From Limnanthes douglasii subsp. nivea (taxonomy: Eukaryota > Streptophyta > Magnoliopsida > Brassicales > Limnanthaceae), in the NCBI GenBank assembly GCA_036936605.1, contig JAUPFV010000005.1, positions 46,954,742 through 47,018,741 of the forward strand: 64,000 nt of DNA, given 5' to 3'. Every line of letters starts with the position of its first letter. Position 1 is the first letter of the stretch. Position numbers and translations under genes: made by a program. Positions 11,561 through 23,361 of the stretch are shown here, piece after piece. Below the pieces are notes generated by a model. The model saw nothing but the letters and a program-made list of their open reading frames with translations. It had not been told where the DNA came from and ran no database searches.

Positions 11561-12640
11561 GTTTACTAGAGTAAACAAACAGTGATATTGTAATAACCAC
11601 GTTAATAAATGTACGTTCTGTGAATAGCAAGAATGACGACCGAACAGACTAATGACAACCGAACAACAAAACTTCAATAAAAATGTGATCGATAAAACAA
11701 TACGATTCAAAAAAACAAAAAACTTGCAAGAGAGTAATAGCGGACCGAGATGGGATAATAAATAACAATTACCTGAACTAATAGTAATACTATGATATTC
11801 GTCACTAAAGTATATCATACCATAAGGGATAGGGGAAAAGTGGTCGGGTCTATCATATCAAAAATGTTGTAGAAAGAGAATCCGACCACCTATTTCATTC
11901 GACGTTCCAGGGCAGGGGTTCGCCTGATTCGACCTACTTTTCGATAACAAGAAGGCGAACTGATCTGCTTTGATCAAGGAAAAAGCCCAGTTAGCAGGCT
12001 GGCCCGTTTTGAAAACCAACGGACTAACAGAGCAAGAGGTTTCTTTAGAAATGGGACATCAAATGAGTATTTAGAGAATACATGTGGACAACGATTTTTA
12101 TGTGTTTTAAAAAATTAAATTTTCTATCTGATGAATTAAATTTTAAGCCGTTTCAAAAAATTATATATACAAATAAATATAGATTCTGGCAGTTTCAAAA
12201 CGTTATACATGATTAAATATTAATTTTGATAGTTTGAAAGAAAACAATAAATATTAATCCATCATATTAACAGTTTTGAAAAGGTTATATATAATATAAA
12301 TCAAAATAGAGGTTGAAACATATTTTCAATTTTGATAGTGTTAAAGGATCATGAACCGTCGTTTGAAATTCTTTCTTTCTCCTACGTTTCTTTTTCTGTG
12401 AGTAAAATCAATTTTCTATTTCAACAGCTTTTTCCTTTCCTTCGATCTCGCGTTTGTCAAAAGTCGGAAATTGAACTGAACAGTGAGTCAAATTCTAACT
12501 TTAAAACGGGACACCGGCCATTATGCTCATGGATGACAATCCAGACGTTGCTGAAAGCTGTTAAAACGGAACAAATTCTATATGGGTTTAGAAATTCTAA
12601 ACTTCAATCGGATCGGGTCGATTTAGAAATTTAATTTGTC
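11561..12640. other. AT-rich region, probable element 1 flank
   Basis: It contains loose direct repeats of GTTTCAAAA followed by TTATAYAT-type AT stretches at 12140-12290 (three or four spaced copies). A polypurine-like GGATAGGGGAAAAGTGG lies at about 11828-11844 and could mark a decayed 3' LTR start, but no partner LTR was found upstream. Confidence 0.35.
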
Positions 12641-12659
12641 CGAGATGATCCAATAATTA

Positions 12660-12660
12660 A

Positions 12661-12691
<31 letters not shown>

Positions 12692-13210
12692 ATATAAAAA
12701 TATACTATATATAGAATAAAAATATTATATATATAAAAAATAAAATAATATATTTGTCATGGAATAAGATTTATAAAAAAATATTAAAATTAATATTTTC
12801 GGATCGGATTGGGGTAAGCGACGGACATGAATAAACAGTCCGAAAATGTTGTTTTGATACTTGAGTCGAATCCGACCTGATTCATTTTAAACTTAATATT
12901 TTCAAACCAGAACACGTTCGTTTATGTATATTTTATTTTATTTTAAATATCTGTCGTCACACGCGAAAATTAATTTTAATATTTTATTTATATATATTTT
13001 TATTTTATTTTAAATATCTTATTTTATCTTTTATATATATTATTTTTATTTTATATATAATATGTTATTTTTATATAGATTTTATAATTTTCCTGTCGCA
13101 ACGGGTCGGACAAATTGAAAACCCGAACCCGACACGACCGGATTGCGAGTTATGATTTATAAATCCAGACCGGACAAAACCAAGTCGGATCGGATAAGAT
13201 TGACACAACG
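12660..13210. repeat. TA microsatellites and GGGTCGG/GGATCGG-rich stretches
   Basis: (TA)n-type runs lie at 12660-12740 and 12985-13080. Between and around them are short GC-rich pieces with repeated CGGATCGG, GGGTCGG, CCGAACCCGACACGACCGG and similar words (12600-12625, 12798-12880, 13095-13200). Such words are common in ends of hAT-type MITEs, and the hAT-like element at 45.3 kb has comparable words, but no clear terminal repeats or target duplication were found here. Confidence 0.4.
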
Positions 13211-13224
13211 CCTGAATTATCATC

Positions 13225-14110
13225 TATACAAACTATATTATCATCTAATACCCAAACTATTATTTATGCTTATTTAATACCCATTTGATGTATACAACGA
13301 GATTTCTTTGAAAATCAATCATGCAAATTTTTTGAAAAATTAAACATGTGAATTGTTTGAAAAATCACTCATGAGAATTCTTTGAAAAATCAATAATGAG
13401 AGTTGTTTGAAAAATCAAACATGCGAATTTTTTGAAAAATCAAACACGCGAGTTTTTTGAAAAATCAAACACGCGAGTTTTTTGAAAAATTAACAATGCT
13501 ATTTTTATTTGAAAAATCAACCATGCGAGTTCTTTGAAAAATTAAACATGCGAATTCTTTGAAAAATAAATCATGAGAGTTCTTTGAAAAATTAAACATG
13601 CATGTTTTTTGAAAAACTAAACATGTAAGTTCTTTAAAAATTAACAATGTTATTTTGGTTTAAAAATCAACCATGTGAGTTCTTTTCAAAATCAATAATG
13701 AGAGTTCTTTAAAAAAAAATTAAACATGTGAGTTCTTTGAAAATTAACAATGCTATTTTTGTTTGAAAAATCAACAATGAGAGTTTTTTAAAAAATTAAA
13801 CATGCGAGTCTTTGAAAAATTAAACATGCGAGTTCTTTGAAAAATTAACAGTGATATTTTTGTTTAAAAATCAACCATGAGAGTTCTTTGAAAAATAAAT
13901 CACGCGAGTTCTTTGAAAAATAAATCATTAGAGTTCCTTGAACAACAAAAAGAAAAAAAATCAGAATATATTTTTGTTCGTCTAAAAATAACAAAACCGA
14001 CTGATGGTACTTTCAGATATTTTTTTTTCGAACAACTACTTGAAAGATATAAATTTTTTAAAATAAAAAAAAAGTAAAAAAAACAGGTTTAGACTTTTTT
14101 AAGTAAAAAG
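13225..14110. mobile_element. TIR-minisatellite element, copy C (left end unclear)
   Basis: The stretch 13974-14080 is a diverged copy of the right terminal repeat at 42.96-43.11 kb: TTTTGTTCGTCTAAAAAT, then ACCGACTGATGGTACTTTC, then GAAAGATATAAATTTTTTAAAATAAAAA. It directly follows a minisatellite, as in the other copies, but the monomer here is different (about 25 bp). TTTAATACCCA at about 13267 echoes the outer left arm of the 42-kb element; the rest of the left arm is not recognisable. Non-coding. Confidence 0.55.
13300..13970. repeat. Minisatellite array, about 25-bp monomer
   Basis: Roughly 25 imperfect copies of a 25-bp unit with the core GAGTTCTTTGAAAAAT then CAAACATGC. Some units are replaced by an AACAATGCTATTTTTGTTTG variant. 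The array ends where the tandem duplication begins (about 13912). The minus-strand frame at 13465-13647 is a repeat translation, not a gene. Confidence 0.9.
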
Positions 14111-15190
14111 AAAAAGAATTTTTTTTAAATTTAGTTCTAAAATAAAGAAAGAAGGTTATATATGACAGCACGATGTGAAAATGGTTGTTCAAAATATCAT
14201 TTTCTAGATAACGATTGGTAATAAGTAAGCTAGTGTGTGTTCGTGTTACCTATTTTTATTTTTATAAAAGTTAAATATTTAATTTTAATTAAAAATAAAA
14301 TATTTTTATATTATAATATTTTATAAATACTTGTATTTAGATTCACGCGGAGTATCCTAGCAACTATTTTATGATTTTGTAAAATATGCAAAGAATTTTA
14401 GTAAGTTAGTAAAGTGTTTTTTACTCTACCTGTTAACTTCTTTTACAATAAAATAAAAAATATGTTTTTACTATCTCCCCGGTAAAAAGCATCTTGGAAC
14501 ACCGAATCAATATTTTCATCTCGATTTTTACTTCCAACACCAAATGATATCATCATTTCTTTTACTTCTTAAAACTTTAAATAACATTTTTTTCTTGTTC
14601 TTGATTATGTTAAGGCAGAGAAAAATTGTCTCCAGCTGCAGCTGCTGCCGTCAAGTAAAAGTTACCTATAAAGTTTTTCTTTTGTGAAGGTTTGTATAAG
14701 AACTGTTGTTTTTTTTGTTTCACTGTCTCTATAATTTTAATATAAATTTAGAGCAAGTATTGTCGTTGGTGCTGAAATTATTACACCTAGTAAAGAAAAA
14801 TATGATTTATTTTTTAGTTAACAAACCTAATTTTATTTTTATTTTAATTGTTAAAATATTTTTAAAAATATTTTTTAAATAACGATTTCAATCTTGTTTG
14901 TTTTTAGTAAATATATATCGAAGATATTTACGTTTGCGAGTTTATCATAAAAAGATTGATATGTCACGTTCTGATTCTAAATCTTCAAATTACTCACAAA
15001 AGGAAAGTCGTGTTGGTTAATTTTGAATTAGTTAGGACAGGTTGTGATGTTGGTTAGACATGTAGTATTGTAGGTGCTCTTTAAGAAAATAATGTTGCCT
15101 CAACAAATAGATTCTAATAAGAATAATTTTTTTTTGAGAATAAGATGAATTTTACAGGTTTAGAACAATTACTTATTGAATAATACCTTG
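14111..15190. other. AT-rich sequence before copia fragment, possible degenerate LTR
   Basis: AT-rich and non-coding. Because a tRNA-Met type PBS lies at 15194, the upstream few hundred bases are likely a copia LTR, but its start cannot be fixed because no second LTR is visible. Repeated in copy 2 at about 21190-22256. Confidence 0.4.
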
Positions 15191-15193
15191 AAT

Positions 15194-15584
15194 TGGTATC
15201 AGAGCCTAAATCGTGATTGAGAGAGACTTAACATCGACGACGTGGATGCTGTCGCGGGGATCATCCTCGATTAAACTTCCGATGCTAAATTTGACAATCT
15301 TGTGGGCGATGCAAATGAAGGTAGCTTTGAGGGTTCATAAAGTGTGGGAGTTTATTGAGCTAGGAGGAAATGATCTAAAGAAAAGCGATGTTGCAATAGC
15401 CTTGCTATTCAAATCTATATCAGAATCGTTAATCCTGCATATTGGAGATTAGGAAACGACAACTTATATGTGGAAAACAATTAAAACCCGTCACATGGGA
15501 GCAAACCGTGTCAGAGAGGCTTGATTGTAGACATTGAATGTTGAATTAGACAGGTTGTTACCGAAATACTAAGAAAATATCGAT
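15194..15584 (+). pseudogene. Ty1/copia PBS and gag fragment, copy 1
   Basis: TGGTATCAGAGC at 15194-15205 is complementary to the 3' end of initiator tRNA-Met, the usual copia primer. Just after it, the frame at 15213-15452 reads WAMQMKVALRVHKVWEFIE and ends SISESLILHIGD, typical of the copia gag UBN2 region. After a stop the same frame continues (TYMWKTIKTRHMGANRV) with further stops. Gag would form the particle. Only about the first 120 codons remain, and the rest of a plus-strand copia pol is absent, so this is a truncated copy. Confidence 0.75.
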
Positions 15585-15676
15585 GATTCCACAGATTTAT
15601 TACTCAATAACCACTCCGAAAGATTCCACATATTTATTACTCAATAACCACTCCGAAAGATTCCACAGATTTATTT
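15585..15676. repeat. 37-bp tandem repeat, 2.5 units, copy 1
   Basis: Units start at 15585, 15622 and 15659 with GATTCCACAGATTTATT; the first two end in CCACTCCGAAA. They are nearly identical and lie at the point where the gag fragment stops. Confidence 0.9.
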
Positions 15677-15839
15677 TGTTTTTACAAAATAATTTTAATT
15701 CTTTTATATTTTATTTAAGTTGTTTATTTTCAAATCTAATCCATCGTAATATTTATAACAAACCCGATATCCATACAATTATTTTTATGATACATGTTAT
15801 TCTGTTATTTTATATATAATTTATTTTATTAGACTAATA

Positions 15840-16300
15840 TTGACGATAGTTTGATATATCAATATAACACGCGACAATCCATCTTAATGGAGAAATTCCA
15901 ACAATATCTCGATTGCATCATCATATGTTACTAGAGGTTGCATGCACTAAATGAATATTTTAAATTTATGTCGCATAGATAACATTAGCAATCTTGTACA
16001 TGACCATTAACGACATAAAACTAAAATGATTGTCAATACATTAAAAACTGCAAATAAATGCATCAATAATGAGGACATAACAATAATCAATTACATGGAT
16101 CTATCATATATCATGGTGCATAACATAAGGATAATATGAAATGTAATCTTACATATTTATTCTTAAATGATCTCACTTATGGAGATCTACTTATAAGAGA
16201 GCACGAATAATCAAAATAGGAGCACACTTAGTATATATATATATATATATTTACATTGATGAAATTAATTGTACAATATCATAATACTAACATATTTTAT
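15840..16300 (-). other. Possible LTR and 3' end of minus-strand copia fragment, copy 1
   Basis: On the minus strand a TGTTGGAATT start (plus 15895-15906 region) lies downstream of the copia pol end, a usual copia LTR opening. A (TA)n run is at 16227-16250; it is shorter in copy 2. No opposite LTR is found. Confidence 0.35.
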
Positions 16301-17650
16301 AACTTAATACACTACCCCACTGAAACTAATAATCATCTAAATACATAACATCCATGTTAATAGTGTGGTGTATAAAAGTCTTAGGCACGAATACCTTAGT
16401 AAGATGATCCACTAACATCGAGTTTGTCCCTATGTGTTCCACACTCATTTGACCGCTCTGAACTCTCTATGATATTGCACCTCCCACTAAAATTAATATG
16501 ATACCCGAGGTTGAACGACGAGAATCCTCATATCTGGCAAATTCTGAGTCAGAATACCCTATGATCTACAATTTATCTGACTTCCTATACATTAACCTAT
16601 GATGTTTTGTTTGTTTCAAATACCGGAGAAATATTTTGATTGCCCTCTAATGTTCCATCCATAGATTACTTACATATCTCATAAGACACCGAAAACAGAA
16701 CCAATATGCAGTCGTGTACAAACTTGAACATACATAAGACTTCCAACATACATTTTTCATTTGCCCTCCAATTTTCGTATTAAGACATTGCTTAAAGCTA
16801 AATGTTTTACCTTTTGATATACGAGTTTATTTTCCTTTGTTTTTAGTCATCCCATAAGATTGTAACAGGCTCTCCATATTGTTTTTTCTTGATGAACTCA
16901 AAATTCCACGAGATCGATTCTTATGAATTTGAATTCCTAATACAAAAAATGCATCACCAGATCTTTCATATCGAATTTGTCCGTGAGAAAACATATCTCG
17001 GTTGAATATAAAAAATCTTTATCGTTTGTGGCCAATAATATATCATCAACATACAACACTTAAACATATAAATTTACTCCCACTAAACTTTTGATACACA
17101 AATTTCCGTACTGAATTTATCTTAAAACCAAATGATACGATAACTTGATAAATCTGTGGTGCCACTAACGAGACACATACTTAAGTTCATAAATAGATTT
17201 ATTTAGTTTACATACCTTAGAGTTTGTAAATTTATGGATCTCAAGATTAAAATATGCAACAAATGCCATGATTATCCAAAAATAATCCTTTGATGAAACT
17301 AGAAAGAAAGTTTCTTTAAAGTCAATCCTTTCACTTTGGGTAAAAATCTTACATGCAAGTCTCACTTATATCTCTCTATATTACCCTTACAATTTGTTTG
17401 GTTTTAAAAATCTATTCGAAACCAATCAACTTCTTTCCTTCAGGTGATGAAACAAGATCACATATCTCGTTATCTTGCATTAGCTTAAAATCTTTGTTCA
17501 TTACGTTTATCTATAATTGAGAATCAGAAATTTTCATGAATTCACGGATACTTTAGGGATCATTGTCCGTTATACCACAAAATTCCTCATGTACACAAAA
17601 AATCCACTAGATAACCTGAAGATATGTTGCTCTTAATTTCTTTAGTAGAT
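16300..17650 (-). pseudogene. Ty1/copia reverse transcriptase/RNase H fragment, copy 1
   Basis: On the minus strand, 17365-17165 reads ACKIFTQSERIDFKETF, VSSKDYFWIIMAFVAYF and VCKLNKSIYELKYVSR, the copia RT signature. Just downstream, at 17059-17036, the catalytic YVDDILLA is intact at the peptide level. Further downstream are RNase H-like blocks ending near 16310. Upstream (17370-17640) the minus strand matches the RT N-terminal connector. Many stops, plus a deletion between the IIMAF block and KLNKS. Its orientation is opposite to the gag fragment at 15.2 kb, so the two are from different elements or one is inverted. Confidence 0.8.
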
Positions 17651-17724
17651 ATCCGCAAAGGTATAATTTCTTTATTTTGTACTTGAACTTCTTGAGTACA
17701 TGGAGTTTGATAAAGACATGCTTG

Positions 17725-17860
17725 TGACATACATTTTCATTCTAAAGAGACAAGATCTAAATTTTAGTATCACGGTCCGGGTGAACTCCTTGTGACATAC
17801 ATTACCATGTATATAAAGACATACATTTTCATTCTAAAGAGACAAGATCTAAAATTTTGG
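17725..17860. repeat. Local direct repeat with GACATACATTTTCATTCTAA, copy 1
   Basis: A stretch of about 40 bp (GACATACATTTTCATTCTAA followed by AGAGACAAGATCTAAA) occurs twice, at about 17728 and 17818. It is present again in copy 2 near 24788 and 24880. Confidence 0.85.
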
Positions 17861-17869
17861 TAAAAAGCT

Positions 17870-18535
17870 TACTATAATTATGAGATACTAGACCTAACGT
17901 GATATACATAATATTAATAAAAACATTTAAAAGAAATATTGAAATTAATTTTTTAAAAATGAAATAAAAACATTAAACTCTTAATTTTTTAAAAATACTA
18001 GTCATGACGAGATTCACCAAAATATTTTTTTAAGTACAAGACACTAATATTGATAAAAAGGTTAGGTTACAATTAAGCCCAATAATGATGGGGCTTGGAT
18101 ATTTTTTTGAAGTTTCTTCTAAAAAAATAACAAAAAATCGTCATGAAATTAGGACACCAATGTTAAATTTAATTCCCCTCATTGAGCTTGGACTTGTTTC
18201 AAAGAGTTTAGAATGGACAAGATATGCAAGCTGTCATTTGAGGATCTTTTTCTATGTTTCTTAAATTAACTATAGCTTTTGAACCAAATTTGGAGAGACT
18301 TAAGCTCGATTTCTTCACTGAATCAAGGTTTAAGTTCCTTTAATGAATCATCTCTTGAAATTTTAGTCTTTTGAATATAAATCGTTGAGTTGTAGACTGG
18401 TCTACTTTACTTTTCCGCTTCTTTTAACAAAGAGGTGCATAGAAAAGTCTTGATAGAGCCGAGAGTGATACAAGTCTTCAAGAGAAGAATTGATTTTGAT
18501 ATGTAGAGTTTGATCCAAGTTTTTTAGTGTTTGAA
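17870..18535. other. AT-rich spacer, copy 1, no gene seen
   Basis: Low-complexity AT stretches with A-run and T-run indels between the two duplicate copies; no supported feature. Confidence 0.4.
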
Positions 18536-20157
18536 TCACAAATTCACTTTCAAACATATGGAAATATTCTTTAAGATGTTAGGAGCACTACCTTGATAAA
18601 GAGAGTCAATTTTTCTGATATGATGACGAGTTTTTACCCTGCTTCGAGTACCTTTGTTTCTATTGCTTCTGATGTTATAATATATGATTTTAGTATTATT
18701 TAGAGGAGCCAAAGTGAAGTATGACAGAACTTTACTGTCAATAATACGAACATTCCAACAAAGGTTTGTTAATATCATTGTATAGATCAAGTTTTAGGTC
18801 TGGCAGGTCTTTTGAGATGAAGTGCTTTGGTTGTGATAAGACTTTTGGATGATTTATGTTTAATATTTTTCATTCGCTTCATCAGAATTTGCTTGAACCT
18901 TTTATTTTCTTCTCTTGTTTTTGCAGGTGATGAAGGAAGACTACCCGTGAAGTTTAGTTGAGGTGAGATATCAGATGTTGTGGAAGAGCCAAGGTTATTG
19001 TTTGATATAAGCGTAAGGCCAGTTGCCAAGATGTGATGAACTTCTCCAATTTCTTCTTTCCTTACACATGTAAAGGGCTATGGATTCATTGATTACTTGA
19101 AGTTGATTATTCTTGGTTTGTACTGGTTAAAATTGTTGAAGGAAGAGTGATGTTTTGCATCCTATAGTATGTAGATAGAGCAGTATTTGCTTGATGATTA
19201 GAGGCTTGATTCTTATCCTCATAACTGTACTTGTTACCATTTTCTTGAATATTTTTTGAATTAACATCATCTACATTTTTAACTACTATTGACTTTAGTT
19301 TAAACTCATCCCGGTGTCTGGATTGATTGTAATTTTTTGGTCTTTTGTAGGGATATAGCCTTGTTGAACTTTGATTAGCTGGGTTTTCCCATAGTATTGT
19401 TGTCTATGTCCTAAGTGACATCATCATTGGTGGTAACTCGAAATATATTTGTATAAAATCTCATGCCAGTATTCTTCTTCTATACCAAAGCATACTCAAA
19501 CTTTGTTTATTAGTGACTTAGCTATGTGTGATCCTATCGAGTCTTTATAACAGTTATATATGGCTTGGTTTTTTATTGGTATTCATATCGAAAGAGGACT
19601 GCCTATAGCCTTTAAGAGTCTTGATAGTGTCAAAATTATAAATATATGCTGGTATATGGAGGAATGATATCCACACCGGTGTTATAAAGGACTCTTAATT
19701 ATGTATAAATGAATCCATTTGAGAATTATCATAGAATATTGACCCAAAGTTACACACATTCTTGAGCCATAATTTCTTTATATCATCTTGTCTATAAAAC
19801 TCTATCATTAGGTGCCTGATGTCCCCTAAAGCTAGACTCACTTGGCCAACAAACCCTATAGATCCAATGAACTTCCGAATTTTTATCATCATAGATCTTC
19901 CTTTTGTGAATTTACAAACGAGAGTAGATGTTGCTCTAGTATCTAGAATTATTTTGTCTTGCTCAGAAAAAGTGAACAAATAATAAGTTGTTATTATTTA
20001 TGATTTGCACATGTTCATGGGTGTAATCTTTTATTGGTGGTCTTGTGGCTTCAGCGTAAACTATAACTGATATTTTAGGTTAATGAGGTTGTGGCATGAT
20101 AAAGGATAGAACAGAGTTTTGATGTAAAAATGTTGAATTATATTTGAGAGTGGGTAT
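18536..20157 (-). pseudogene. LINE-like ORF1 (DUF4283) debris, copy 1
   Basis: The minus-strand frame 19979-19695 contains KGRSMMIKIRKFIGSIGF, then RHLMIEFYRQDDIKKLW. After one stop it continues TPVWISFLHIPAYIYNFD at about 19680-19620. This is the pattern of the DUF4283 domain found in ORF1 of plant L1-type LINEs and related proteins. Further along, 19029-18787 ends in a basic tail (LHLKRPARPKT), and 18790-18536 opens with LTNLCWNVR, similar to the start of a LINE endonuclease ORF. Stops throughout. Element 2 is inserted just after 20157, and a continuation is seen at 37678-37880. Confidence 0.6.
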
Positions 20158-20579
20158 TGATGTGGTTTATTTTTGTTTGAGGGTAATTTTGTAATTTTGT
20201 CTAGAGTTTTGTGGAATTTTGAGAGTATTTAATGTTTGGATAGAATGTAGAGGGAGAATTGAGTTGTCTGGTTGTATTTAATTTTCATTACCCTCATTTA
20301 ATGTAGGTGGTTGGGTATTTATACCCTTTATCTTTTGGGTTATATGGGCTTTCGGGTTGTGTTTTATGGATTCGGGTCGAGTTTAAAGACCCACTAGCTT
20401 TTAAGTAAACAAGTTATTAGTTTAGTCATGAAGTGATTATATTTTTAATACTTTAGTTCTGTTTGGATAGTTTAGTAAGTGGAGGTTGTCCGAATCGTCC
20501 TTGTCCGGTTCGATGGATGATGTCCGAATTTCCCTTGTTCGGTTCTTACAAAGAGTGGTGACAAAATCCGGACTCATCA
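20158..20579 (-). repeat. Duplicated 3' LTR of element 2 (extra copy)
   Basis: It starts TGATGTGG and ends CTCATCA on the plus strand, 422 bp, the same limits as the LTRs at 27222-27643 and 37256-37677. It differs from the 27.2-kb LTR at about 9 sites and from the 37.3-kb LTR at about 20 sites by hand count. It is followed by 0.41 kb of element 2 interior and then the duplication junction, so it arose by the tandem duplication, not by a separate insertion. Confidence 0.95.
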
Positions 20580-20992
20580 GTAGCCCCCTTTTTAGGTGGT
20601 GTTCAAAGGCCTTTGGCAAGACCTAAAAAATAGCCTGTAGCTGGTCACAGCCATATCCGGACAGATTCTTGAACTGTGTAATAGCTTTATCCGAACTGAA
20701 AAAGTTCTCAGAAACTAAACGGTTTTTTGCCAGAAATCGTGGGACACGTGTCTCTCTCTGGTTCGCCACGTCAGCCGCTTTTTTCCCTAGAACGACGCTC
20801 CTACTATCTTCAAAAAGCAACCTTTCCATTTAATGAGGATGACATCAACGCCGTCTTTAATCATTGCAACCCTTTCGAATTCTCTTAGGTATCAAAGCAT
20901 CTTTTGCATTTTTACTATAAATTAGTTCACTTTTCTACTGTTTTACCATATTCATCATTCTTACTCTACTAAACTTAAAAATAAACACTTTG
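20580..20992 (-). mobile_element. Truncated interior of element 2 at duplication junction
   Basis: It starts with the polypurine tract (plus strand GTAGCCCCCTTTTTAGG) and runs to the duplication breakpoint in ATAAACACTTT. Equivalent to 27644-28071. It includes the TATA-like CTATAAATTAG of the antisense ORF promoter region but not its ATG. Confidence 0.9.
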
Positions 20993-22259
20993 TTTGAAAA
21001 ATAAATCATTAGAGTTCCTTGAACAACAAAAAGAAAAAAAATCAGAATATATTTTTGTTCGTCTAAAAATAACAAAACCGACTAATGGTACTTTCAGATA
21101 TTTTTTTTTCGAACAACTATTTGAAAGATATAAATTTTTTAAAATAAAAAAAAAGTAAAAAAAAAAGGTTTAGACTTTTTAAGTAAAAAGAAAAAGAAAA
21201 AATTTTAAATTTAGTTCTAAAATAAAGAAAGAAGGTTATATATGACATCACGATGTGAAAATGGTTGTTGAAAATATCAATTTCTAGATAATGGTTGGTA
21301 ATAAATAAGCTAGTGTGTGTGTTCGTGTTACCTATTTTTATTTTTATAAAAGTTAAATATTTAATTTTAATTAAAAATAAAATATTTTTATATTATAATA
21401 TTTTATAAATACTTGTATTTAGATTCACACGGAGTATCCTAGCAACTATTTTATGATTTTGTAAAATATGCAAAGAATTTTGGTAAGTTAGTAAAGTGTT
21501 TTTTACTCTACCTGTTAACTTCTTTTACAATAAAATAAAAAATATGTTTTTACTATCTCCCCGGTAAAAAGCATCTTGGAACACCGAATCAATATTTTCA
21601 TCTCGATTTTTACTTCCAACACCAAATGATATCATCATTTCTTTTACTTCTTAAAACTTTAAATAACATTTTTTTTCTTGTTCTTGATTATGTTAAGGCA
21701 GAGAAAAATTGTCTCCAGCTGCAGCTGCTGCCATCAAGTAAAAGTTACCTATAAAGTTTTTCTTTTGTGAAGGTTTGTATAAGAACGGTTGTTCTTTTTG
21801 TTTCACTGTCTCTATAATTTTAATATAAATTTAGAGCAAGTATTGTCGTTGGTGCTGAAATTATTACACCTAGTAAAGAAAAATATGATTTATTTTTTAG
21901 TTAACAAACCTAATTTTATTTTTATTTTAATTGTTAAAATATTTTTAAAAATATTTTTTAAATAACGATTTCAATCTTGGTTGTTTTTAGTAAATATATA
22001 TCGAAGATATTTACGTTTGCGAGTTTATCATAAAAAGATTGATATGTCACGTTCTGATTCTAAATCTTCAAATTACTCACAAAAGGAAAGTCGTGTTGGT
22101 TAATTTTGAATTAGTTAGGACTAGACAGGTAGTATTGTAGGTGCTCTTTAAGAAAATAATGTTGCCTCAACAAATAGATTCTAATAAGAATAATTTTTTT
22201 TGAGAATAAGATGAGTTTTACAGGTTTAGAACAATTACTTATTGAATAATACCTTGAAT

Positions 22260-22650
22260 TGGTATCAGAGCCTAAATCGTGATTGAGAGAGACTTAACAT
22301 CGACGACGTGGATGCTGTCGCGGGGATCATCCTCGATTAAACTTCCGATGCTAAATTTGACAATCGTGTGGGCGATGCAAATGAAGGTAGCTTTGAGGGT
22401 TCATAAAGTGTGGGAGTTTATTGAGCTAGGAGGAAATGATCTAAAGAAAAGCGATGTTGCAATAACCTTGCTATTCAAATCTATATCAGAATCGTTAATC
22501 CTGCATATTGGAGATTAGGAAACGACAACTTATATGTGGAAAACAATTAAAACCCGTCACATGGGAGCAAACCGTGTCAGAGAGGCTTGATTGTAGACAT
22601 TGAATGTTGAATTGGACATGTTGTTACCGAAAGACTAAGAAAATATCGAT
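22260..22650 (+). pseudogene. Ty1/copia PBS and gag fragment, copy 2
   Basis: Second copy of the feature at 15194-15584. The PBS TGGTATCAGAGC is at 22260-22271 and the gag frame at 22279-22518. It has the same stop at the end of HIGD and only a few substitutions (V for L in LTIVWAM). The shared stops show that the fragment was already dead before the duplication. Confidence 0.75.
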
Positions 22651-22742
22651 GATTCCACAGATTTATTACTCAATAACCACTCCGAAAGATTCCACATATT
22701 TATTACTCAATAACCACTCCGAAAGATTCCACAGATTTATTT
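22651..22742. repeat. 37-bp tandem repeat, copy 2
   Basis: Same 2.5-unit repeat as at 15585-15676. Confidence 0.9.
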
Positions 22743-23361
22743 TGTTTTTACAAAATAATTTTAATTCTTTTATATTTTATTTAAGTTGTTTATTTTCAAA
22801 TCTAATCCATCGTAATATTTATAACAAACCCGATATCCATACAATTATTTTTATGATACATGTTTTTCTGTTATTTTATATATAATTTATTTTATTAGAC
22901 TAATATTGACGATAGTTTGATATATCAATATAACACGCGACAATCCATCTTAATGGAGAAATTCCAACAATATCTCGATTGCATCATCATATGTTACTAG
23001 AGGTTGCATGCACTAAATGAATATTTTAAATTTATGTCGCATAGATAACATTAGCAATCTTGTACATGACCATTAACGACATAAAACTAAAATGATTGTC
23101 AATACATTAAAAACTGCAAATAAATGCATCAATAATCAGGACATAACAATAATCAATTACATGGATCTATCATATATCATGGTGCATAACATAAGGATAA
23201 TATGAAATGTAATCTTACATATTTATTCTTAAATGATCTCACTTATGGAGATCTACTTATAAGAGAGCACGAATAATCAAAATAGGAGCACACTTAGTAT
23301 ATATATATATGTTTACATTGATGAAATTAATTGTACAATATCATAATACTAACATATTTTA

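Larger units (their letters stand above)
13912..20992. repeat. Tandem segmental duplication, copy 1
   Basis: About 7.08 kb repeated directly downstream at 20993-28071 with high identity. Matching landmarks sit 7,062-7,081 bp apart: the copia PBS at 15194 and 22260, the copia RT frame at 17165 and 24227, the LINE-like frame at 19695 and 26759, and LTR starts at 20158 and 27222. The left breakpoint is in the last units of the 25-bp minisatellite; the right breakpoint is 0.41 kb inside element 2. This copy lacks 16 bp near 20975 relative to copy 2 and carries 15 bp near 15050 missing from copy 2. Confidence 0.95.

Noticed and set aside
18536..20157. Endogenous pararetrovirus (caulimovirus-like) sequence because of an LDTRATSTLV stretch
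   Set aside because: The following sequence fits DUF4283 (RHLMIEF..., VWISFLHIPAYIYN) of LINE-type ORF1 proteins better, and no movement protein, RT or other virus domain is nearby.
20158..20579. Solo LTR produced by LTR-LTR recombination
   Set aside because: It is followed by 0.41 kb of element interior and then the duplication junction, and its left flank is identical to that of the 27.2-kb LTR, so it is a product of the tandem duplication.
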